Below are positions 1 to 4,485 of a stretch of 8,145 bases of DNA, in pieces; positions within the stretch are counted from its first letter, which is position 1, and each line of letters opens with the position of its first letter. The stretch spans positions 1 to 8,145 of the forward strand of contig CAIQCE010000290.1 of assembly GCA_903870185.1 (NCBI GenBank), read 5' to 3'. This stretch comes from an uncultured Gammaproteobacteria bacterium. Its GTDB lineage: Bacteria; Pseudomonadota; Gammaproteobacteria; Coxiellales; Coxiellaceae. Both the position numbers and the translations under genes were made by a program. Under the pieces are notes generated by a model that did no database searches, was not told the origin of the DNA, and was given only the letters and a program-made list of their open reading frames with translations.

Positions 1-977
1 ATGACTTGGCTTTTTTCATTGGCAAGGTTGAGATAAATATTCCCATTTGCATATCCTACGCGGGTAAAAAGTGTGTGCTTTTTTCCTTCATATTGAGCTT
101 TATTGCTCAATATAGAAATGACTTCTTGCAAAGTACTTTCAGAAGCCGGTTTATGTTGCTTTTCCCAGTACTGCTGAGAAAGCCAATTTTTGAAAAATTG
201 GCTTTGGATTGGTAGGGTCTCACTTTTGCCATTGTAATTAAAACTGGCATAACCCTGTCCTTGTTCATCATGAAAGAATTCAAAGTTTTTGATGAGTTCC
301 AGTAATAAGTGTGAGGACTTATTAGAGGCATGATGGGTAAGATCCCGCTTTCCAGAGGGCTCATTTGTTTGGACCTTTAGCGAAGGTAGGTTCTCAATAT
401 CATCTACTGTGGCAGTGGAGTGATTTTTAAGCCAGTCTACACAATCTTCTTTGGCAGCTAAGCCAAGCTTTGAGACATCTATTTGACTAATTGAGCAGCC
501 CAGTTTCTGTAGTTCTCGTATCACTTGGTTTGCATAATTGGATCCAGCTTCATCATTGTCAGGCCAAATGATGATGTCTCGATTTTTTAGGGGAGACCAA
601 TCTGTTGTAGCAACGCTGCCTGCCCCACCCGAGGTAATGCTGACAAGTCCCAGCTTTTCTAATTGATCAGCACAAAATTCACCTTCGACAACCCAAATGG
701 AATGCTCATGATGATTTTTTAAAGTATGCAGTTTATAAATGGGTTTTTTACCCATGAAGGCAGGTTCTTTTAAGATATATTGTCCTTCTGCATTTTGGTG
801 TAAGGGCCAAATCACTTTTTCACCTGTTTTGGGATTTTTAAGTCGAATCCGCCAATACAGTGGATTCCCTTCAGCATCGGTATAGGTATGTATCGCTTCT
901 ATTAAGAAGCCCTGGTTTATTTTTCCTGCCACTAAGCGTTTAACTTCTGCTTCAACTGTTTTAATGGTTGTATTCAT
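1..977 (-). CDS. TOPRIM-domain primase/helicase-like replication protein, N-terminal 325 codons (partial)
   Basis: The frame is open from ATG at 977 to the window start, so the C-terminus is missing. Residues about 90-185 form a TOPRIM fold: the acidic motif VEGE (E98) and the DxD motif in IIWPDND (D140, D142) are the expected metal-binding residues of a DnaG-type primase. Residues about 230-325 (from FFHDEQGQGYASF to YLNLANEK) resemble the segment that precedes the ATPase domain in many phage and island replication proteins, so a helicase-like domain probably follows outside the window. There is no zinc finger at the N-terminus; it is supplied by the upstream gene, whose stop overlaps this start as ATGA. 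The likely role is primer synthesis and unwinding for element replication. The domain call is firm; the full architecture is inferred. Confidence 0.85.
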   Translation of the reverse strand, partial: MNTTIKTVEAEVKRLVAGKINQGFLIEAIHTYTDAEGNPLYWRIRLKNPKTGEKVIWPLHQNAEGQYILKEPAFMGKKPIYKLHTLKNHHEHSIWVVEGEFCADQLEKLGLVSITSGGAGSVATTDWSPLKNRDIIIWPDNDEAGSNYANQVIRELQKLGCSISQIDVSKLGLAAKEDCVDWLKNHSTATVDDIENLPSLKVQTNEPSGKRDLTHHASNKSSHLLLELIKNFEFFHDEQGQGYASFNYNGKSETLPIQSQFFKNWLSQQYWEKQHKPASESTLQEVISILSNKAQYEGKKHTLFTRVGYANGNIYLNLANEKSQV

Positions 978-1255
978 GCTAATACTCCCAGGTCTTCACA
1001 GGCTTCGATAAAGCTCATTTTGTTTCGTTGTTTATGAAAGGAAATAATGTCCCCACCTTTGGCACCACAGCCGTGACATCTAAAATAGCCCTCATTTAAG
1101 TTAATGCTAAGACTAGGTTTAGAGTCCTCATGGAAGGGGCATATAACTGTCGCCCATACAGAGCCTAGCTTTAGATCGGGAAACTGTTCAGAGTAATAAT
1201 TCCGAGGTGAGGGGAGGGCTGCTCGATCAATTGAAATATGGTTATAATGAATCAT
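974..1255 (-). CDS. Stand-alone CHC2-type primase zinc-finger protein
   Basis: A 93-residue protein that is almost entirely a DnaG-type CHC2 zinc-binding domain. The ligands are C39, H42, C60 and C63, in ICPFHEDSKPSLS and YFRCHGCGAKGGDIISF, followed by the usual helix (FIEACEDLG). In DnaG this domain recognises the template; here it is separate from TOPRIM, which is encoded next. The frame stays open upstream to 1396, but ATG at 1255 is chosen because it overlaps the stop of the preceding gene as ATGA and the extra residues look like out-of-frame translation of that gene. Its own stop overlaps the TOPRIM start as ATGA too, so the two halves of the primase are probably made in a coupled way and act together. 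Confidence 0.88.
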   Translation of the reverse strand: MIHYNHISIDRAALPSPRNYYSEQFPDLKLGSVWATVICPFHEDSKPSLSINLNEGYFRCHGCGAKGGDIISFHKQRNKMSFIEACEDLGVLA

Positions 1256-1518
1256 TGCAAGGCCTCCTTGGCATGTTGAGCTTCTGTGGTTGAATTGAAG
1301 GGCTTGCAGGCTTCTAGAAATTCCAACACATCTGATTTTCTGTATCGGACAGATCGGCCAATCTTGATAAATGAAGGTCCCCCAAAGCCAGCCCACCGGG
1401 CACGCTGCAGTGAAGAAATTGACAGTGCTGTAACAACAGCAATTACATTTTGATCAAATAAAGCTTTTTCTGGGGCACTCCAAAAAAAATCTAGCATTTC
1501 AGTATTTGTATATTTCAT
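1252..1518 (-). CDS. Small helix-turn-helix DNA-binding protein (HTH_17/excisionase-like)
   Basis: An 88-residue protein. Residues about 22-70 (DQNVIAVVTALSISSLQRAR, then GGPSFIKIGRSVRYRKSDVLEFLEA) match the winged helix-turn-helix of the MerR/excisionase-like HTH_17 group, with the family's G-GP-F-K-G-R-VRYR-SD-L-FL pattern. Proteins like this regulate element promoters or act as recombination directionality factors. AAGGAA at about 1525-1530 lies 6 bases before the ATG. The gene starts 15 bp after the AlpA-like gene ends and overlaps the CHC2 gene by 4 bases, so it sits inside the same operon. The residues beyond about 72 are not recognised. Whether it represses, activates or aids excision cannot be read from the sequence. 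Confidence 0.82.
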   Translation of the reverse strand: MKYTNTEMLDFFWSAPEKALFDQNVIAVVTALSISSLQRARWAGFGGPSFIKIGRSVRYRKSDVLEFLEACKPFNSTTEAQHAKEALQ

Positions 1519-1533
1519 TGTTTTTTCCTTTTT

Positions 1534-1725
1534 TTATTTACTTCTGCTTTTATTGATACGCTCATCTATCCAATCATTAATTTCCGATTCAACCCAACCA
1601 ACGGCTCTTTCACCTAGAGAAATAGGAGATGGAAATGATCCTTGCGAAATTTTTTTATAAATAGCTGATCGAGAGTAGCCTGTGATATTTTTCACTGTGG
1701 TAAATCTTAAAATTTTTTGAGTCAT
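1534..1725 (-). CDS. AlpA-family phage/island transcriptional regulator
   Basis: A 63-residue protein with the AlpA/Phage_AlpA form of the excisionase-like winged helix: ILRFTTVKNITGYSRSAIYKKI is the helix-turn-helix, then FPSPISLGERAVGWVESEINDWI is the wing and C-terminal helix. The length is normal for the family. AlpA of the CP4-57 island is known to activate a neighbouring integrase or excision function; a similar role here is inferred. A strong Shine-Dalgarno AAGGAG with 5-base spacing fixes the start. It is the first gene of the minus-strand operon with the second HTH protein, the CHC2 protein and the TOPRIM protein, and is preceded by the long gene-free region that probably carries its promoter and operators. 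Confidence 0.88.
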   Translation of the reverse strand: MTQKILRFTTVKNITGYSRSAIYKKISQGSFPSPISLGERAVGWVESEINDWIDERINKSRSK

Positions 1726-1730
1726 TTTTT

Positions 1731-1736
1731 CTCCTT
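1731..1736 (-). promoter_or_regulatory. Ribosome binding site of the alpA-like operon
   Basis: On the minus strand AAGGAG stands 5 bases before the ATG at 1725. It is the strongest Shine-Dalgarno in the element and heads the four-gene chain, in keeping with this being the first gene of the transcript. Confidence 0.75.
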
Positions 1737-1771
1737 AATGTTTTATTAAAATACTTAAAGACTTGTTTGTT

Positions 1772-1781
1772 CACTTAAGTG
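1772..1781. promoter_or_regulatory. Perfect palindrome CACTTAAGTG, candidate operator upstream of alpA-like gene
   Basis: A 10-bp perfect palindrome about 46 bp upstream of the AlpA-like start. Related half-sites lie nearby: ACTTAAAG at 1753-1760, CTTAA at 1782-1786 and CACTCAAG at 1790-1797. The cluster sits where an operator for the operon would be expected. The regulator that might bind it is not known; the two small HTH proteins are obvious candidates. Confidence 0.35.
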
Positions 1782-1848
1782 CTTAATGACACTCAAGATG
1801 ACCAACAGTTATATTCTAGAGTTCAGGGGGAAGGTTTGGGTGAAATAG

Positions 1849-1871
1849 ATAGATATATTTATGATATCTAT
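1849..1871. repeat. Inverted repeat ATAGATAT / ATATCTAT
   Basis: Arms of 8 bp (1849-1856 and 1864-1871) match perfectly across a 7-bp spacer. It lies in the AT-rich gene-free region upstream of the alpA-like operon. It could be a protein-binding site, but an AT-rich background makes such repeats fairly common. Confidence 0.4.
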
Positions 1872-2090
1872 ATTATTCAATAAGCTATCATTCATCAAAC
1901 GACTGGTTAAATTAACAAACTATCTAATGAGGTGTTTTATTTGAATGGATTTTATAGTATCTTGAATAAAAAGAATTTTTGTGAAATATTTAAATATTTG
2001 TTGTGCTTATGTTGATACTATCGACTAGGATTCATAATTATAATTTGCAGCTTACTTACACTTTATCGGACCTTTCTAAATTTAATCATC

Positions 2091-2161
2091 TATACCTTGA
2101 AAAGGTATTAAAACTGCTACAAAATTATCTTTCAACCTATACCATTTTTGAAAAATACCAT
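2091..2161. repeat. Cluster of ATACC repeats next to the int 3' end
   Basis: ATACCTT (2092-2098) and AAGGTAT (2102-2108) form a 7-bp inverted repeat with a 3-base loop. ATACCAT then occurs twice as a direct repeat (2139-2145 and 2155-2161), separated by a hairpin-like ATTTTT-G-AAAAAT (2144-2156). The hairpins have no T-run on the minus strand, so they do not look like an int terminator. Arrays like this near an integrase gene could be arm-type or directionality-factor sites; that is inference. Confidence 0.35.
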
Positions 2162-3409
2162 CTAGATCAATTTTGAGTTCTGAAAATACGAAGTATCATT
2201 GATAGCTTCAGATTTAGGAGCAGGTTTATTAGTGACTAATGATTGCAAATAATCTGACCAATACTGCATCATTTTTTTTCGAAGTGGGAGGTGTTCAGCA
2301 TAATTATAGGCTGCCCTCACATTATTTTGTTCTGAATGAGCAAGTTGTCGCTCGATAGCATCACGATTCCATCCCTGCTCGTTTAATATTGTAGATGCTA
2401 TGCTTCTAAAGCTATGGCCAGTTATCTCATCTTTGGCATAACCTAATCTTCGCAAAGCAGCATTAACCGTAGCATCGGACATGGGTCGATCTGAACCGCG
2501 TATACCTGTAAATACATAGACCCTATTTCCTGTTAATGCATGCACTTCTCTTAATATCGATAAAGCTTGAGCTGAGAGAGGGATAATATGCGGAATTCGC
2601 ATTTTCATTTTTTTTGCAGGGATTCGCCATTCAGCATTATCAAAGTTAATTTCAGACCATTGAGCATTTCTTAGTTCGCCAGGTCTTACAAATAATAAAG
2701 GAGCTAATCGTAACGCACATCTAGTTATAAAATGACCTTCATAACCATCAATAGTTCGTAATAGATCAGCTATCTCTTTAGGATCAATAATGGTGGGATA
2801 GTGTTTTTGTTTGGCAGGGGGTATAGCACCACGAAGATTAATGGTGGGATCTTGTTCAGCTCTTCCTGTTGCAACCGCATATCGAAATATTTGACTACAG
2901 TTCTGAAGGGCTCTATGAGCTGTATCCACAGCTCCTCTATTTTCAATACGCTGCAATACAGTTAATAACTCATAAGCGCCTATTTTGCTAATAGGTTTAT
3001 TGCCAACCCAAGGAAAGATATCATTTTCAAGCCTGGTAAATATTCTGTCAGCATGCCCTGGAGACCAACTTTTAGAATATTTTGCATGCCACTCACAGGC
3101 AATAAGTTTAAAACTATTTTCAGCTGCCTCTAAATTAGAGCGTTTAGCAAGATGCTTAACCAATGCCGGGTCAGTGTTATCCGCAAGCAACCTACGCGCT
3201 TCTTCACGCTTGTTACGAGCTTCCATAAGAGATAGGGCAGGGTAGGTCCCTAAAGCCAGTAACTTTTCTTTACCCTCGAAGCGATATTTTAGTCGCCAGT
3301 ATTTCCCCCCTTTTGTGTTAACCAATAGAAACAGCCCCTTTTCATCTGTGAGCTTGTAGGGCTTATCTTGGGGTTTTGCTTTACGCAAAGTAACGTCACT
3401 TAGGGCCAT
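2162..3409 (-). CDS. int: P4-type tyrosine-recombinase integrase
   Basis: A 415-residue site-specific recombinase of normal length for the P4/CP4 family. Residues about 1-85 are the DUF4102-type arm-binding domain (MALSDVTLRKAKPQDKPYKL, LALGTYPALSLMEAR), about 95-190 the SAM-like core-binding domain, and about 205-385 the catalytic domain. The catalytic set is complete: R242 (RPGELR), K269 (KMKMRIPHIIPLS), H332 and R335 (GHSFR), H358 (LAHSEQNN) and Tyr368 (AYNYAEHL). The frame continues to 3478, but ATG at 3409 is preferred: family alignment starts there, GGAG lies 10 bases upstream, and a promoter at 3450-3478 would start transcription inside the extension. The gene follows the ssrA 3' end on the same strand, so insertion and excision at ssrA is the likely role. 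It looks intact and active. Confidence 0.96.
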   Translation of the reverse strand: MALSDVTLRKAKPQDKPYKLTDEKGLFLLVNTKGGKYWRLKYRFEGKEKLLALGTYPALSLMEARNKREEARRLLADNTDPALVKHLAKRSNLEAAENSFKLIACEWHAKYSKSWSPGHADRIFTRLENDIFPWVGNKPISKIGAYELLTVLQRIENRGAVDTAHRALQNCSQIFRYAVATGRAEQDPTINLRGAIPPAKQKHYPTIIDPKEIADLLRTIDGYEGHFITRCALRLAPLLFVRPGELRNAQWSEINFDNAEWRIPAKKMKMRIPHIIPLSAQALSILREVHALTGNRVYVFTGIRGSDRPMSDATVNAALRRLGYAKDEITGHSFRSIASTILNEQGWNRDAIERQLAHSEQNNVRAAYNYAEHLPLRKKMMQYWSDYLQSLVTNKPAPKSEAINDTSYFQNSKLI

Positions 3410-3463
3410 TTGGGGGTATCTCCAGTTCGAGCAGTGCAATGTACCCCCATTTATACCCCCAAA
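3409..3463. repeat. Three GGGGGTA repeats covering the int promoter and ribosome binding site
   Basis: On the minus strand GGGGGTA occurs at 3460-3454, overlapping the -10 box, and again at 3448-3442, near the expected transcription start. The inverse TACCCCC lies at 3418-3412, between the int Shine-Dalgarno and ATG. The outer pair form a 10-bp perfect inverted repeat (TTTGGGGGTA at 3409-3418, TACCCCCAAA at 3454-3463). In the int transcript the inner pair could form a 7-bp stem whose loop contains the Shine-Dalgarno GGAG. The layout suggests binding sites for integrase or a small HTH protein, RNA-level control, or both. Confidence 0.6.
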
Positions 3464-3478
3464 CAGGGGTGGATTCAA
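3450..3478 (-). promoter_or_regulatory. Candidate sigma-70 promoter of int
   Basis: On the minus strand TTGAAT (3478-3473) and TATAAA (3455-3450) are separated by exactly 17 bp, with 4 of 6 and 5 of 6 consensus matches. Transcription would start near 3443, about 34 bases before the int ATG at 3409. The -10 box is embedded in one of the GGGGGTA repeats, so a protein bound there would block it. Confidence 0.6.
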
Positions 3479-3574
3479 GTCTACTTAAATGGATCTTAGT
3501 GGACATGAGATTTCGTTAACTTGTTAATTTTTATTGTATTTCTGGACATTAATAGATGTTACTGGAACCTAACT

Positions 3575-3600
3575 TGGTGGAGGCGGCGGGGATCGAACCC
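3575..3600. other. Inferred attachment site (att) at the ssrA 3' end
   Basis: The last bases of ssrA (T-loop, acceptor strand and encoded CCA) adjoin the element that carries the integrase. Because integration at a tRNA-like 3' end restores the gene, one copy of the identity block should lie here and a second at the far end of the element, beyond position 1. The exact core cannot be fixed without that second copy. No second copy of the tmRNA 3' end was seen within this window. Confidence 0.6.
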
Positions 3601-3841
3601 GCGTCCGCAAATCCGCTACCGTTGGTACTACATGTTTAGCTACGTCTTTAATTTGACAGGATTCCTACCGACGAGCAGGTTAAAATCGCTGCGAGCCCTA
3701 TAGTTTTAATCAAGATCTCATGGGCCATGATTGCTTAACGAGCTTATATAAGATGACCATCATTGCCTCCTAGAAGGCCCAGAGTCTATAAGCGAACTCT
3801 GTTGATGGGTTGTGTCGTTTTCTTAGGACGACGAGCTGTTT

Positions 3842-3877
3842 TTAGGCAGCTACTGCAACGTAATTGCTATCGTTTGC
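3842..3877 (-). other. tmRNA tag-peptide reading frame (ANDSNYVAVAA)
   Basis: Within ssrA on the minus strand the frame GCA AAC GAT AGC AAT TAC GTT GCA GTA GCT GCC TAA encodes ANDSNYVAVAA. The AND start is typical of gamma- and betaproteobacterial tags. The end is AVAA rather than the common ALAA; the final two alanines that ClpXP-type proteases read are kept. Confidence 0.9.
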
Positions 3878-3977
3878 AATTATTGGTTTGTAACTTTTAT
3901 TTACGAGTTTCGTTACCAACTCGACATGCACCTCAGGTTTTGTAACCCACGTCGAAACCAGGTCGCCCCCAAGTGAA

Positions 3978-3983
3978 CTTAGA
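3978..3983 (-). promoter_or_regulatory. Weak candidate -10 box of ssrA
   Basis: On the minus strand TCTAAG (4 of 6 matches to TATAAT) ends 7 bases before the first G of the tmRNA. No good -35 box stands 16-18 bp upstream. The spacing to the mapped 5' end is the only real support. Confidence 0.25.
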
Positions 3984-4032
3984 CTGTAACAAAAAATAAG
4001 GTAATTGGCTAGAAATCATACTACTAAAGGGG

Positions 4033-4064
4033 AAATCCCGAGCTGACAAAGCAACTCGGGATTT
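4033..4064 (-). terminator. Rho-independent-type hairpin between the 80-residue gene and ssrA
   Basis: AAATCCCGAG (4033-4042) and CTCGGGATTT (4055-4064) form a perfect 10-bp stem around a 12-base loop. It begins 15 bp after the stop of the minus-strand gene at 4080, so it probably ends that transcript before the ssrA promoter. The A/T arms give short U-tracts on both strands, so it may work in both directions. Confidence 0.75.
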
Positions 4065-4079
4065 TGGCGGTACTAAACT

Positions 4080-4322
4080 CTATATCTTAGACCCTTTTGG
4101 GCTATTTTGTTGCGATAGGCGAGTTTCTTGATGTGGTCGTTTATTAGCAAAAAAACCTTGTGTGTTAATAGCAGACTGACTTACATGGGATCTGGGAGAC
4201 TTAGCCATTAAGGAATCAACCTCAACATTTACTAAATCCCAAGCCTCTGGAGGTAAATCAGCATTCTTTTGCTTAGCTTTTACTAAGCTATTGGGGGTAA
4301 CAGGTTTAACTATATGGGCCAT
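4080..4322 (-). CDS. Hypothetical 80-residue protein
   Basis: I do not recognise this protein. A good Shine-Dalgarno (AGAGG, 8 bases before the ATG) and a hairpin terminator 15 bp after the stop support a real single-gene transcript. The N-terminal half has ordinary mixed composition (LVKAKQKNADLPPEAWDLVNVEVDSLM). The C-terminal half is rich in Ser, Gln, Asn and basic residues and looks disordered. There is no signal peptide, membrane span or cysteine pair. The basic, Ser/Gln-rich tail would fit a nucleic-acid-associated or secreted small protein, but nothing decides this. It lies on the chromosomal side of ssrA and is divergent from the VgrG-like gene. Confidence 0.6.
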   Translation of the reverse strand: MAHIVKPVTPNSLVKAKQKNADLPPEAWDLVNVEVDSLMAKSPRSHVSQSAINTQGFFANKRPHQETRLSQQNSPKGSKI

Positions 4323-4383
4323 GATATTTTCCTCTGATTTTGAATCAATTACTTCGCTCTTAGTACCTATGCTACGTATCCAA

Positions 4384-4457
4384 TCTTAAGAAATTATTAA
4401 ATTAGTTAAGCTATTGACCAGAAAATGTTAAGAAAATCTTAAACAACGAGTGATAAT
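4384..4457 (+). promoter_or_regulatory. Divergent regulatory region with TTAAG motifs and candidate promoter of the VgrG-like gene
   Basis: Four TTAAG-type motifs are clustered: the palindrome TCTTAAGA (4384-4391), GTTAAG (4405-4410), and a palindrome formed by TTAAGA (4428-4433) and TCTTAA (4437-4442). A possible promoter for the plus-strand gene is TTAAGA (4428-4433), 18 bp, GATAAT (4452-4457), with 4 of 6 and 5 of 6 matches. TTGACC at 4414-4419 is an alternative -35 but has a poor -10 at 17 bp. The motifs may be regulator sites controlling one or both divergent genes. Confidence 0.35.
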
Positions 4458-4485
4458 GAATAGAATATCTGATTAAAATTAAGGG

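Larger units (their letters stand above)
1726..2161. other. 436-bp gene-free control region between int and the alpA-like operon
   Basis: No frame of useful length with a start and a ribosome binding site was found on either strand. The DNA is AT-rich and rich in short palindromes, listed separately. It must hold the promoter of the alpA-like operon (minus strand) unless that is read through from int. Candidate boxes such as TTGATG-17-TAATAT exist around 1865-1900, but the composition makes such matches common, so no promoter is claimed. Confidence 0.5.
1..3574. mobile_element. Integrase end of an ssrA-integrated mobile element (partial)
   Basis: All genes from the window start to the ssrA 3' end run on the minus strand and form a typical small-element set: P4-type tyrosine integrase, AlpA-like regulator, second helix-turn-helix protein, CHC2 zinc-finger protein and TOPRIM primase-like protein. 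The integrase lies immediately beyond the CCA end of ssrA, a well-known target of P4-type integrases. The right boundary is therefore placed at the tmRNA 3' end. The left boundary and second attachment site are outside the window. No capsid, relaxase or conjugation gene is visible here, so integrative mobilizable element, phage satellite and cryptic island cannot be told apart. Confidence 0.8.
3575..3970 (-). ncRNA. ssrA: Transfer-messenger RNA (tmRNA, SsrA)
   Basis: A 396-nt one-piece tmRNA that rescues stalled ribosomes with SmpB. The 5' end GGGGGCG pairs with CGCCTCC before the encoded CCA to give a 7-bp acceptor stem with one G-U pair. The T-arm is the standard GGACGCGGGTTCGATCC type and is preceded by the conserved GTAGTACC region. 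Just downstream of the 5' end a pseudoknot is visible: CGAGT/ACTCG interlocked with GTAAC/GTTAC. The tag frame follows and ends in TAA. The gene appears whole despite the element inserted at its 3' end. Its original terminator must have been displaced to the far side of the element, and no convincing terminator lies between ssrA and int, so readthrough into int is possible. Confidence 0.97.

Noticed and set aside
6..215. Plus-strand 69-codon frame
   Set aside because: It is antisense to the uninterrupted TOPRIM-protein frame and shows no domain.
107..364. Minus-strand 85-codon frame
   Set aside because: It is an alternative frame inside the TOPRIM protein, whose own frame shows recognisable motifs throughout.
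1256..1396. N-terminal extension of the CHC2 protein
   Set aside because: It is out-of-frame translation of the HTH gene; ATG at 1255 gives the ATGA overlap and a complete domain.
2985..3245. Plus-strand 86-codon frame
   Set aside because: It is antisense to the integrase N-terminal and core-binding domains, with no ribosome site.
3410..3478. N-terminal extension of the integrase to ATG at 3478
   Set aside because: The extra 23 residues translate the GGGGGTA repeats and promoter boxes, and family similarity begins at the Met at 3409.
3505..3535. Hairpin TTAAC/GTTAA followed by T-run as an int or ssrA terminator
   Set aside because: The stem is only 5 A/T-rich pairs, and the T-run is on the plus strand, where no gene ends.
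3521..3703. Plus-strand 60-codon frame
   Set aside because: It is the complement of the tmRNA 3' half and the att junction and has no ribosome binding site.
3763..3945. Plus-strand 60-codon frame
   Set aside because: It lies wholly within ssrA on the opposite strand; the RNA fold explains the sequence.
4414..4442. TTGACC with TCTTAA as the promoter of the VgrG-like gene
   Set aside because: The -35 is good, but the -10 matches only 3 of 6; the alternative ending in GATAAT is at least as likely, so neither is claimed firmly.
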